From Marmoricola sp. (GTDB lineage: Bacteria > Actinomycetota > Actinomycetes > Propionibacteriales > Nocardioidaceae): a stretch of 33,406 bases of DNA. Shown here one piece after another: positions 16,383-24,338 of the stretch (the stretch's first letter is position 1; every line of letters begins with the position of its first letter). Made by a program: the position numbers and the translations under genes. Under the pieces are notes generated by a model. It had not been told where the DNA came from and ran no database searches. It saw only the letters and a list, made by a program, of their open reading frames with translations. The stretch is from contig JAOPXK010000040.1 of NCBI GenBank assembly GCA_025965195.1, positions 1-33,406 of the forward strand, read 5' to 3'.

Positions 16383-16582
16383 CGGTTCACCTCCGTCGAC
16401 TCGGCTGTGGCGGGACGCCGCAGCTGCCCGAGCATGGACAGTCGGAACGCTCGCAGGCACGACCGGCATTCCCACTCGCCGTGCTTGGCCACAACCGAAC
16501 CGTCGTCGGCATCGCTCTCGTGCGGCCACAGGTTCTCGTCGCCGCAGTACGGGCAGTGGAAGGGCACGGCGCGCTCGCTCAT
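16379..16582 (-). CDS. Small Cys-rich protein of the sulfate-reduction operon
   Basis: A 67-residue protein with two CxxC pairs (HCPYCGDENLWPHES and WECRSCLRAF), most simply a zinc ribbon. It overlaps sirA upstream (its ATG at 16582 shares 4 bp with the sirA stop) and cysH downstream (ATGA), so all three are translationally coupled. Small proteins of this kind recur between sirA and cysH in other actinobacteria, as far as I recall, but no function is established. An electron carrier, metal donor or assembly factor for the siroheme-Fe-S enzymes is possible. Confidence 0.85.
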   Translation of the reverse strand: MSERAVPFHCPYCGDENLWPHESDADDGSVVAKHGEWECRSCLRAFRLSMLGQLRRPATAESTEVNR

Positions 16583-18324
16583 CGGGCAGTCGCCAGGTCC
16601 CGGTCGTCGAGCGTGTCGAGGCGCTCGCCGCGAAGGTGCTCCTCGTCGGCGCGGGCGACCCAGTTGGCGAAGGACTCGCCCTCGGTACGGTCGGCCAGGA
16701 ATGCCGTGACCACGTTGGAGATGTAGTCGTCGAGCTCGGCGCTGGTGACCTTGTGGGCGCGCAGCTTGCGGCCGAAGTTCGCGTTGAGGCCAAGCGCACC
16801 ACCGAGGTGGACCTGGAAGCCCTCGACCTGGTTGCCGTCGTTGTCCAGCACGAGCTGACCCTTGAGGCCGATGTCGGCGACCTGGGTGCGGGCGCAGGCG
16901 TTCGGGCAGCCGTTCACGTTCACGCTGATCGGGGTGTCCAGGGTCGGGAAGCGCTTCTCGAGCTCGCTGATCAGGTCCTTGGCGCGCTGCTTGGTGTCGA
17001 CAATCGCGAGCTTGCAGAACTCGATGCCGGTGCAGGCCATCGTGTTGCGGCGCCAGTTCGACGGCGTCGCGGTCAGCCCGACCTTCTCGAGGTCCTCGAG
17101 GAAGGCGTCGGTGTCCTTGCCGTCAACGCCGAGCACGACCAGCTTCTGGTACGCCGTCAGCCGGGCACCTGACGCGCCGTACTTCTCCACGAGGTCGCCG
17201 AGGCCGCTGAGGATCTTCCCGCTGACGCGGCCGACGATTGGAGCGGCGCCGATGAAGAACTTGCCGTCCTTCTGCTCGTGCACGCCGATGTGGTCGCCCT
17301 GGCGCTCCGGAGTGGTCGGCGAGGGGTTGTTGACCAGCTCGCGCTTGAGGTACTCCGATTCGAGAACTTCCCTGAACTTCTCAATGCCCCAGTCGGCGAC
17401 GAGGAACTTCAACCGGGCACGCGAGCGCAGCCGGCGGTAGCCGTAGTCGCGGAAGATCGAGGCGACGCCTTCCCAGGCGTCGGCGACCTCGTCCATCGGG
17501 ATCCAGACGCCGAGCTTCTGGGCGAGCATCGGGTTGGTCGACAGGCCGCCGCCGACCCAGAGATCGAAGCCGGGGCCGTGTTCGGGGTGCACGGTGCCGA
17601 CGAACGAGACGTCGTTGACCTCCGGAGCAACGTCTTGGCTCGGGTGGCCGGTGAGCGCGGTCTTGAACTTGCGCGGCAGGTTGGAGAACTCCGGGTTGCC
17701 GATGTAGCGGCGCTTGATCTCCAGGAGGGCCTCGGTGCCGTCGATGATCTCGTCCTTGGCAACGCCGGCAACGGGGGAGCCGAGGAACGGGCGCGGGGAG
17801 TCACCGCAGGCTTCGAGGGTGGTCAGCCCGACCGCGTCGAGGCGCTCCCAGATCGCCGGGACATCCTCGATCTGGATCCAGTGGAACTGGATGTTGTTGC
17901 GGTCGGTGATGTCCGCGGTGTCGCGGGCGTACGCCGTGGAGACCTCGCCGAGGGCACGAAGTGCGTCAGCGCCGAGGAGGGCGCCGTCTGACCGGACGCG
18001 CATCATGAAGAACTTGTCGTCGAGCTCTTCCTCTTCGAGCATCGCGGTCTTGCCACCGTCGAACCCGGGGGCGCGCTGCGTGTAGAGCCCCATCCAGCGG
18101 AACCGGCCACGCAGGTCGGCCGGGTCGATCGAGTCGAAGCCGCGCTTGGAGTAGATGTTGTGGATCCGGGCCTGCACGTTGAGCGGGTTGTCGTCCTTCT
18201 TGGACTGCTCGTTCTTGTTCAACGGCTCCTTGTAGCCGAGGGCCCACTGGCCCTCTCCGCGCTTGGGGCGGGGGCGACCCGAACGGCCGGCAGCGCCAGA
18301 GGGAGGTGTGGCGACGGTTGTCAT
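16579..18324 (-). CDS. sirA: Ferredoxin-dependent sulfite reductase
   Basis: Six-electron reduction of sulfite to sulfide using siroheme and a 4Fe-4S cluster, with ferredoxin as donor. It has 581 residues. Cluster ligands are Cys431, Cys437 (MACTGIEFCKL) and Cys473, Cys477 (NGCPNACART). Tyr81 (GLYTQRAPG) and Cys173 (LEACGDSPR) are 92 residues apart, exactly the spacing of the covalently linked Tyr69-Cys161 pair I recall in M. tuberculosis SirA, so the crosslink is probably conserved. Nitrite reduction is a side activity of the family. The gene is first in the operon sirA-zinc-ribbon-cysH-cbiX and is preceded by a leader peptide that likely controls it. The N-terminal 20 residues are Gly/Arg/Pro rich and may be disordered. 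Confidence 0.95.
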   Translation of the reverse strand: MTTVATPPSGAAGRSGRPRPKRGEGQWALGYKEPLNKNEQSKKDDNPLNVQARIHNIYSKRGFDSIDPADLRGRFRWMGLYTQRAPGFDGGKTAMLEEEELDDKFFMMRVRSDGALLGADALRALGEVSTAYARDTADITDRNNIQFHWIQIEDVPAIWERLDAVGLTTLEACGDSPRPFLGSPVAGVAKDEIIDGTEALLEIKRRYIGNPEFSNLPRKFKTALTGHPSQDVAPEVNDVSFVGTVHPEHGPGFDLWVGGGLSTNPMLAQKLGVWIPMDEVADAWEGVASIFRDYGYRRLRSRARLKFLVADWGIEKFREVLESEYLKRELVNNPSPTTPERQGDHIGVHEQKDGKFFIGAAPIVGRVSGKILSGLGDLVEKYGASGARLTAYQKLVVLGVDGKDTDAFLEDLEKVGLTATPSNWRRNTMACTGIEFCKLAIVDTKQRAKDLISELEKRFPTLDTPISVNVNGCPNACARTQVADIGLKGQLVLDNDGNQVEGFQVHLGGALGLNANFGRKLRAHKVTSAELDDYISNVVTAFLADRTEGESFANWVARADEEHLRGERLDTLDDRDLATAR

Positions 18325-18440
18325 CAGTGTGCGTCCTGTACGTCGTTGGTAGGCCGCAGTCGGTGCTGGTCACGGTCGACGTCCCCATTGACAATGTCGA
18401 CGCCGTGACCGCGCGCCCGGCTGTGGCGGGTGGCCTGAAC

Positions 18441-18539
18441 TCAGGCGGGGCGGCCGGGGCGACACATCATGCTGCGGGTGCGACCAAGGTCCACGTGGCG
18501 ACGAGCCACGAGCCAGGTCGAGGTAGCAGCAGAGATCAT
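18441..18539 (-). CDS. Putative attenuator leader peptide of the sulfate-reduction operon
   Basis: A 32-residue ORF reading toward sirA, 116 bp upstream of its ATG. It contains LVARRHVDLGRTRSMMCR. The RRHVDL...R...S..CR pattern resembles the short putative leader peptides annotated upstream of sulfur-metabolism genes in Streptomyces and relatives. In mycobacteria, short Cys-containing ORFs before such operons act as cysteine-responsive attenuators. This one has a single Cys near its end (Cys26), then a Pro/Arg tail. No ribosome site is visible and the ATG could be used leaderless. It is not expected to make a working protein. Confidence 0.75.
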   Translation of the reverse strand: MISAATSTWLVARRHVDLGRTRSMMCRPGRPA

Positions 18540-18582
18540 GTGACCAGTCTCAGGTTTCGGACACTGGTTCCACAAACTTCTA

Positions 18583-18597
18583 TCTCATGTCGTGAGA
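18583..18597. promoter_or_regulatory. TCTCA-N5-TGAGA inverted repeat upstream of the leader peptide
   Basis: TCTCA (18583-18587) and TGAGA (18593-18597) are perfect inverted arms separated by 5 bp. The heptamer TATCTCA is present here (18581-18587) and again at 18608-18614 in direct orientation, 27 bp apart. They lie 44-75 bp upstream of the leader peptide start, where a regulator of the operon would bind. The factor is unknown. Confidence 0.45.
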
Positions 18598-18684
18598 CAA
18601 GCGTCCATATCTCAAGATTTCAGACCGCGGTCAGGCGGGAGGGCTGCCGATTTTGTTGGCTGCGTCACATTAAGCCGCACCGGG

Positions 18685-19086
18685 TCACATCGCGCCGAAG
18701 GCCTCGCGGGCAGCTGTGAGCGCTATGGAGGCTTCGCGTTCGCCGCCGGATTCACGCAGGACGGGCCCGATCAGCTGGGCCACGAGAGGGGCGAGGGCGC
18801 CACGTCCGACCGGGTCGCGGCTCAGGATCACGCCGCCGACGACGTGCTGGTGCTGGACCGGTTCAGTGAGCGTCAGGTTGTGCTCCGCGCCGAGCCAGAT
18901 CGACGGCCGCACCGGGGTCTTGAGGAAGCCACCGGGTCGTCCGGGATCCCGGCGTGTCCCGGGAATGCGGGCGAGAAGCTCCACCAGTCCGTCGATGCCG
19001 ACCATGCTCAGCGCCGACTCGAGGACAGGGATCACCTGCGCTGCGTCCAGCGGGTCGACGTACCCGTCGGGGAGGGGCTGGCTCAC
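18685..19086 (-). CDS. Hypothetical protein coupled to a YbjQ-repeat protein
   Basis: A 133-residue protein that I do not recognise. The sequence opens MSQPLPDGYVDPLDAAQVIP and has IPGTRRDPGRPGGFLKTP, then PSIWLGAEHNLTLTEPVQHQ followed by VVGGVILSRDPV. No signal peptide or membrane segment is seen. The GTG start at 19086 overlaps the stop of the YbjQ-type gene (GTGA), so the two are translationally coupled and probably work together. The stop lies about 145 bp from the sulfur-operon leader, which is on the same strand. Confidence 0.75.
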   Translation of the reverse strand: MSQPLPDGYVDPLDAAQVIPVLESALSMVGIDGLVELLARIPGTRRDPGRPGGFLKTPVRPSIWLGAEHNLTLTEPVQHQHVVGGVILSRDPVGRGALAPLVAQLIGPVLRESGGEREASIALTAAREAFGAM

Positions 19087-19868
19087 GAGAGCGGCAGGAC
19101 CATCTGTGGCGTGATCGGCGTGCCCTCACCGGTCTTGCGGACGGCGGTGCCGGAGGTGAAGAACTCCAGCGTGTGGGCACCCCACATCCACTCACTGGCG
19201 TTCCACTCGACCCCGGTGATCCCATCGGCCTGGACCCGCTCGGCCTCGGCCTGCATCCGGGCGAGTGCGGTCTCGCGGGCGTCGTAGTAGCCCTGCGTCC
19301 ACTGCGGCATCTCGACGTTCTGGCCCATCTGGCGCAGCGTCTGCATCAGCCCCTGAGCTGCGACGTGCCAGACGCAGACCCCCATCACGAACTCGACCGG
19401 GATGTGGCCGGTCTGCAGCAGCGTGAAGAAGTCCTGGACGTTGAGGTGACTGCTGAACGGCTGCCCGTCCGGGCGGCGGTAGGCACCCGGATTGGTCTTC
19501 GAGACGACCGCGGTGCCGACCGCGATGAACTCGATGTGGTCCGCGCTGATCCCGTGCTGGCGGAAGGTCAACCGGGTGCCGACGATGCCGTCGGCACCGA
19601 CCTGCGCGGCCTCGGCGAGCATCCGGCCCATCGCGTTCATCCGGGCGGTGTACATCGCCTGGCTGAGCACCTGCAGCTCGACCGACTGACGGAGGTTCTG
19701 CTGCTGCCAGCCTATGTGGAAGACCGAGCTGCCCATCACGAATTCCAGCGGCCGGAACCCGGCTGCGTCGAGCAGCGCGAACTCCGCGACGGAGAGGTCG
19801 GAGGTCCAGACCTTCCCGGACTCGGCAAGGCGCGCAGAAGCAATGGCATCAGGCTGGAGCTCGGTCAT
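19083..19868 (-). CDS. Two-domain YbjQ-like (heavy-metal-binding family) protein
   Basis: A 261-residue protein with two copies of the YbjQ/UPF0145 pattern. The first copy (about residues 20-120) has EFALLDAAGFRPLEFVMGSS, ARMNAMGRMLAEAAQVGADG and IVGTRLTFRQH. The second (about 140-255) has VQDFFTLLQTGHIPVEFVMG, ARETALARMQAEAERVQADG and ITGVEW. Single-domain family members form pentamers; no reaction is known, and the metal-binding label comes from weak annotation. The duplicated form lacks obvious Cys metal sites. It is upstream of and coupled to the 133-residue ORF, and divergent from glyA. Confidence 0.85.
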   Translation of the reverse strand: MTELQPDAIASARLAESGKVWTSDLSVAEFALLDAAGFRPLEFVMGSSVFHIGWQQQNLRQSVELQVLSQAMYTARMNAMGRMLAEAAQVGADGIVGTRLTFRQHGISADHIEFIAVGTAVVSKTNPGAYRRPDGQPFSSHLNVQDFFTLLQTGHIPVEFVMGVCVWHVAAQGLMQTLRQMGQNVEMPQWTQGYYDARETALARMQAEAERVQADGITGVEWNASEWMWGAHTLEFFTSGTAVRKTGEGTPITPQMVLPLS

Positions 19869-19887
19869 GTGTGGTTCTCCCGCGAAG

Positions 19888-19909
19888 CTGGATGTGTCCT
19901 GGATGTGTC
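19888..19909. repeat. Tandem 11-bp repeat in the glyA upstream region
   Basis: CTGGATGTGTC is repeated head to tail without mismatch (19888-19898 and 19899-19909), followed by the weaker copy TGGGTGTCC. It lies in the 102-bp divergent spacer between the YbjQ-type gene and glyA, so it could be an operator for either. Confidence 0.75.
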
Positions 19910-19970
19910 TGGGTGTCCGTTCTCACGAACCCTACGACCACAGATGCAGGGCTTTCATTAGGCTGGGCTC

Positions 19971-21425
19971 ATGACCGACGCTCAGTCCGCACATCTGGCC
20001 GCCACTGCATCCACCGCCTACCAGTCCGCGCTTGAGGTGATTGCTGCTGTCGAGCCTCGGATTGCCGAGGCGACGCGCAAGGAACTGGCTGACCAGCGTT
20101 CGTCGCTGAAGCTGATTGCCTCGGAGAACTACGCCTCGCCCGCGACGCTGTTGACGATGGGTACGTGGCTCAGTGACAAGTACGCCGAGGGCACGGTCGG
20201 GCACCGCTTCTATGCGGCCTGTCAGAACGTCGACACCGTCGAGTCGCTCGCTGCCGAGCACGCGCGTGAGCTGTTCGGGGCGCCGTACGCCTATGTACAG
20301 CCGCACTCCGGGATCGATGCGAACCTCGTCGCGTTCTGGTCGATTCTGGCGCACCGTGTCGAGATGCCGGCGTTGGAGAAGTACGGCGTGAAGGGGGTCA
20401 ACGACCTCTCCGAGGCCGACTGGGAGTCGCTGCGTGCAGAGTTCGGTGGGCAGCGGCTGCTCGGGATGGCTCTGGATGCCGGTGGTCACCTGACCCACGG
20501 TTTCCGGCCGAACATCAGCGGCAAGATGTTCCACCAGCAGCAGTACGGCACCGACCCGGTGACCGGGCTGCTCGACTACGACGTCGTTGCTGCAAAGGCC
20601 CGTGAGTTCAAGCCGCTGGTGCTGGTTGCCGGCTACTCCGCCTACCCGCGCCGGGTGAACTTCGCGAAGATGCGTGAGATCGCTGACGAGGTCGGCGCCA
20701 CCTTGATGGTCGACATGGCGCACTTCGCCGGTCTGGTTGCGGGAAAGGTGTTCACCGGGGATGAGAACCCGGTCCCGTTCGCGCACATCACCACGACCAC
20801 GACCCACAAGTCGTTGCGCGGCCCGCGCGGTGGCATGGTGCTGGCCCAGGAAGAGTTCGCCGCCGACGTCGACCGTGGCTGCCCGATGGTCCTTGGTGGC
20901 CCGCTCTCCCACGTGATGGCGGCCAAGGCGGTTGCGCTGGCCGAGGCCCGCCAGCCGTCGTTCCAGACCTATGCCCAGAACATCGCCGACAACGCGAAGT
21001 CCCTCGCAGAGGGCTTCCTGACCCGCGACGCCACCCTCGTGACCGGCGGCACCGACAACCACATCGTGCTGCTCGACGTCGCCTCCTACGGCCTGACCGG
21101 GCGGCAGGCCGAGTCCGCGCTGCTCGACGCCGGCGTGGTCACCAACCGCAACTCGGTGCCCAACGACCCCAACGGCGCCTGGTACACCACCGGCGTCCGC
21201 CTCGGCACCCCCGCGCTCACCACCCGCGGCTTCGGCCACGACGAGTTCGACAAGGTCGCCGAGATGATCGTCGACGTACTCTCCAACACCACACCAGGCA
21301 CCAACAAGGCCGGCGCACCCTCCAAGGCGACGTACAACCTCGCCGACGGAGTCGCCGAAAAGGTCAAGTCCCAATCCGCCGAAATGCTCGACAAGCACCC
21401 GCTCTACCCCGGCCTCGAACTCTGA
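19971..21425 (+). CDS. glyA: Serine hydroxymethyltransferase, long form
   Basis: PLP enzyme converting serine and tetrahydrofolate to glycine and methylene-tetrahydrofolate. The Schiff-base Lys280 is in [15 protein letters not shown], and [20 protein letters not shown] and VDMAHFAGL are intact. At 484 residues it is about 65 longer than the E. coli enzyme. The main insertion is near residues 130-160 ([20 protein letters not shown] and following), just before the GGHLTHG cofactor motif, and the usual HSGSQAN is HSGIDAN. Other bacteria have such long forms, so it is probably functional. A tandem repeat precedes it and a composite palindrome follows its stop. Confidence 0.94.
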   Translation: MTDAQSAHLAATASTAYQSALEVIAAVEPRIAEATRKELADQRSSLKLIASENYASPATLLTMGTWLSDKYAEGTVGHRFYAACQNVDTVESLAAEHARELFGAPYAYVQPHSGIDANLVAFWSILAHRVEMPALEKYGVKGVNDLSEADWESLRAEFGGQRLLGMALDAGGHLTHGFRPNISGKMFHQQQYGTDPVTGLLDYDVVAAKAREFKPLVLVAGYSAYPRRVNFAKMREIADEVGATLMVDMAHFAGLVAGKVFTGDENPVPFAHITTTTTHKSLRGPRGGMVLAQEEFAADVDRGCPMVLGGPLSHVMAAKAVALAEARQPSFQTYAQNIADNAKSLAEGFLTRDATLVTGGTDNHIVLLDVASYGLTGRQAESALLDAGVVTNRNSVPNDPNGAWYTTGVRLGTPALTTRGFGHDEFDKVAEMIVDVLSNTTPGTNKAGAPSKATYNLADGVAEKVKSQSAEMLDKHPLYPGLEL

Positions 21426-21436
21426 GCCGATCGGAC

Positions 21437-21524
21437 AATTCACTGGGTACCTAGTGAATCGCCCGCTTCCCGTGCGAAGTAACGAGCGGGAAGCGTTGAA
21501 TTCGCTAGGTACCTAGTGAATTCG
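21437..21524. repeat. Composite palindromic element between convergent glyA and aidB
   Basis: Two near-perfect palindromes centred on GGTACC flank a hairpin. Palindrome 1 (21438-21459) has arms ATTCACT and AGTGAAT. Palindrome 2 (21498-21523) reads GAATTC, then CTAGGTACCTAG, then GAATTC with one unpaired base on each side of the core. The hairpin stem CGCTTCCCG (21464-21472) pairs with CGGGAAGCG (21487-21495). The 14-mer GGTACCTAGTGAAT is present in both palindromes. The element overlaps the last codons and stop of the aidB-like gene. A bidirectional terminator is likely; a mobile palindromic repeat or a protein-binding site is possible. Confidence 0.8.
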
Positions 21525-23162
21525 CGGGGTGGCACGTTGGACGATCGACTGTAAGTCGGAGCCGGGCGGCAAGGTGCCGAGGGTGCCGTTGTAGGAGCCG
21601 CCCAAGCGGGTCGCGCAGAAGGCGTCGGCGATGGCCGGGGGAGCGAAGCGCACCAGCAGGGAGGCCTGCAGGCACGCAGCCATCTGGCCGGCGAGGCGTC
21701 GGGCGGACTGCTCGAGCGTGGTGGTGTCGGCCAGCATCGCGAGCACGGACTCGATGGCCGCGTCCAGGTGCGGGTCCTCTCCGCGGGCGAGGCCGACCTC
21801 GATGATCCAGGCCTCGAGCGCCTCAGGTTCCTTGCTGATCGCGCGGAGTACGTCGAGGGCGTTGACGTTGCCCGAGCCCTCCCAGATCGAGTTCAGCGGC
21901 GACTCCCGGAAGAGCAGCGGCATCCCGGACTCCTCGACGTACCCGTTGCCACCAAGGCACTCCAGGGCTTCCGCGACCATCATCGGAGTCCGCTTGCAGA
22001 CCCAGAACTTCGACAGCGGCAAGGCCATCCGGCGCAGCGCAGCCTCGTGCGGATCATTGAGGTTGTCGACGGCGGAGGCCAACCGGATCGCGAGCGCCGT
22101 AGCGGCCTCCGACTCCACGGCGAGGTCGGCAATCACGTTCTGCATAAGGGGTTTGTCCACGAGCAGGCCGCCGAAGGCCGAGCGGTGGGCGACGTGCCAG
22201 GACGCCTCGGCAAGCGCGTGTCGCATCAGTGAGGCCGAGCCGAGCACGCAGTCCAGACGAGTAGCGGCCACCATCTCGATGATCGTGCGTACGCCGCGAC
22301 CCTCGTCGCCGAGCCGTTGCGCCCAGGTGCCGTTGAACTCGAGCTCGGATGAGGCGTTCGACCGGTTGCCCAGCTTGTCCTTCAGTCGTACGACGTCGAG
22401 CCGGTTGCGCTCTCCAGAGGGCAGCACCCGAGGCACCAGGAAGCAGGTGACGCCACCTTCGGCCTGGGCGAGTACCAGGAAGACGTCGTTCATCGGGGCG
22501 GAGGTGAACCACTTGTGGCCCTGCAGCGTGTACTCGCCTTCGACCGACGTCGGCGTGGCCGCGGTGATGTTGGCGCGCACGTCGGAGCCGCCCTGCTTCT
22601 CGGTCATCCCCATGCCTGCCAGGGCGCCCTGCTTGGACGCGACCGGCCGGAGTCCGAAGTCGTAGGTCCGTGAGGCGAGCTTCGGCAGCCACTCCTTGGC
22701 GATCGCCTCGTCGACGCGCAGCGCCGGGATGGAGGCATAGGTCATCGAGATCGGGCAGCCGTGACCGGGCTCGGTCTGTGACCAGGCGAAGAACCCGGCG
22801 GCTCGGCGTACGTGTGCATGAGGGGAGTCGGACTTCCACGGTGCGGCCGCGAGCCCGTGCCCGATCCCGCGTTCCATCAGCCAGTGCCAGGAAGGGTGAA
22901 ACCTGACCTCGTCGATCTGGTTGCCGTAACGGTCGAACCGCTCGAGCTCGGGATGGAACTCGTTGGCCAGCATGCCGTGCTCGCGCGCCTCCGCGCTGCC
23001 TGCCTCCGCACCGAGGTCGACGAGGTCCTCGACGACCTCTGCCGACGCGTGCCGCGTGATGGCTTCGACCAGCGCAGCATCGGAGGTGACCGTGTTGTGC
23101 CCGGCCAGCAACGGGGCCTGGTTGAGGGCTCGCCCTTGGGCTACGAGGTTGTCGATCGGCAT
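21513..23162 (-). CDS. aidB: AidB-like acyl-CoA dehydrogenase
   Basis: A flavoprotein of 549 residues, close to E. coli AidB (about 541), which has isovaleryl-CoA dehydrogenase activity and is tied to the alkylation-damage response. Family segments visible are the FAD/substrate region GMGMTEKQGGSDVRAN, the HKWFTSAPMNDVFLVLAQ strand, RTIIEMVAATRLDCVLGSAS, and LECLGGNGYVEESGMPLLFR followed by SIWEGSGNVNALDVLR. The C-terminal 100 residues form the extra AidB domain. The ATG at 23162 is 17 bp from the divergent BrkB gene. Whether it protects DNA or degrades branched acyl-CoA cannot be told from sequence. Confidence 0.9.
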   Translation of the reverse strand: MPIDNLVAQGRALNQAPLLAGHNTVTSDAALVEAITRHASAEVVEDLVDLGAEAGSAEAREHGMLANEFHPELERFDRYGNQIDEVRFHPSWHWLMERGIGHGLAAAPWKSDSPHAHVRRAAGFFAWSQTEPGHGCPISMTYASIPALRVDEAIAKEWLPKLASRTYDFGLRPVASKQGALAGMGMTEKQGGSDVRANITAATPTSVEGEYTLQGHKWFTSAPMNDVFLVLAQAEGGVTCFLVPRVLPSGERNRLDVVRLKDKLGNRSNASSELEFNGTWAQRLGDEGRGVRTIIEMVAATRLDCVLGSASLMRHALAEASWHVAHRSAFGGLLVDKPLMQNVIADLAVESEAATALAIRLASAVDNLNDPHEAALRRMALPLSKFWVCKRTPMMVAEALECLGGNGYVEESGMPLLFRESPLNSIWEGSGNVNALDVLRAISKEPEALEAWIIEVGLARGEDPHLDAAIESVLAMLADTTTLEQSARRLAGQMAACLQASLLVRFAPPAIADAFCATRLGGSYNGTLGTLPPGSDLQSIVQRATPRIH

Positions 23163-23179
23163 GGCCTTACGGTAGTTCC

Positions 23180-24277
23180 ATGGCAGTCGAAAGCACCCGG
23201 GCGCCCGCCCGTCCGCTCTCGCTGCGCAGGTTCATCGACGCGTTGTGGCGGCTGATCGTGTCGACGGTCGGCACCTGCATGCGCAACCGGGTCACCGGGC
23301 TCGCTGCCGAGGCCGCGTTCTTCGCGGTGCTCTCGTTGCCGCCGCTGATCTTCGCGCTTGCCGGCTCGATCGGATATGTGTTCACCCAGTTCAGCGACAC
23401 TCAGATCAACGACGTCCGCCACACCGTCCTCGACCTGGCCGGCCGTGCCCTGACACCCGACACCGTCGACTCGATCATCCGGCCGACGCTCAACGAGGTG
23501 CTCCGCGGTGGCCGGTACGACGTCATCTCGATCGGCTTCATCCTGGCGCTCTGGTCCGGCTCGCGAGCCCTGAACGTCTTCGTCGACACGATCACGATCA
23601 TGTACGGGCTCGGCGGTCACCGCGGCATCATCCGGACGCGCGCGCTGTCCTTCCTGCTCTACGTGCTGGCCATGCTCACCGGCGTCGTCACGATCCCGCT
23701 GGTGGTGGCCGGCCCCACCCTTGTCCGCAAGGCACTTCCGGCCAGGCTCGACTTCCTCAACGAGCTCTACTGGCCGATCGTCGTGGTGCTCTGCATCTGC
23801 TTCCTCGCCACGCTCTACCACGTGTCCGTGCCGGTCCGGACGGCCTGGCGCTACAACCTCCCGGGCGCGATGTTCACCTTGTTCTGCTGGGTGTTCGGCT
23901 CGGCTCTGCTGCGTGTGGTCCTGGTCGGTACGGCGGGGAAGTCCACCTCGATCTACGGGCCGCTGGCCGCCCCCATCGCCGTACTGCTCTGGATGTACAT
24001 CCTCGCCATCGCCATCCTCATCGGCGCCGCACTGAACGCAGCGTTCGACCAGCTCTGGCCGCAGAAGGAGACGTCGCGCGCTCGCCTGGAGCTGTTGAGA
24101 CGGCTGAACCTCGACAGTGTGCTGCCCTGGCGCACCGCCCACGACCCGAATGCCGACGCTGACTCTGACTCGGAATCCGGCTCCGGTGCCGCCGCTGATG
24201 CCGGCTCTGGTGCCGACTCTGGTGCCGACTCTGGGCCGGCCGGTGTGGAGGGTCCGCGTATCGAGAACGCGGATTAA
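23180..24277 (+). CDS. YihY/BrkB-family integral membrane protein
   Basis: A 365-residue inner-membrane protein with about six hydrophobic segments: LAAEAAFFAVLSLPPLIFAL, YDVISIGFILALWSG, LLYVLAMLTGVVTIPLVVAG, WPIVVVLCICFLATLYHV, FTLFCWVFGSALLRVVLVG and LAAPIAVLLWMYILAIAIL. This is the YihY/BrkB pattern, often mislabelled ribonuclease BN. Function is unsettled; transport or envelope roles are suggested. The last 60 residues are an acidic tail of Asp/Ser/Gly/Ala repeats partly encoded by a tandem 12-bp repeat (GGTGCCGACTCT at 24209-24220 and 24221-24232). It is divergent from aidB with a 17-bp spacer. Confidence 0.9.
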   Translation: MAVESTRAPARPLSLRRFIDALWRLIVSTVGTCMRNRVTGLAAEAAFFAVLSLPPLIFALAGSIGYVFTQFSDTQINDVRHTVLDLAGRALTPDTVDSIIRPTLNEVLRGGRYDVISIGFILALWSGSRALNVFVDTITIMYGLGGHRGIIRTRALSFLLYVLAMLTGVVTIPLVVAGPTLVRKALPARLDFLNELYWPIVVVLCICFLATLYHVSVPVRTAWRYNLPGAMFTLFCWVFGSALLRVVLVGTAGKSTSIYGPLAAPIAVLLWMYILAIAILIGAALNAAFDQLWPQKETSRARLELLRRLNLDSVLPWRTAHDPNADADSDSESGSGAAADAGSGADSGADSGPAGVEGPRIENAD

Positions 24278-24338
24278 TCAGTGGCGAAAACATCAGCGCG
24301 TCGTACATTTATTGCGTGAAGCGGAGCGAGGTCCACCG

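Noticed and set aside
19869-19970. Glycine or tetrahydrofolate riboswitch before glyA
   Set aside because: The spacer is only 102 bp and shows no paired aptamer core, only a short tandem repeat.
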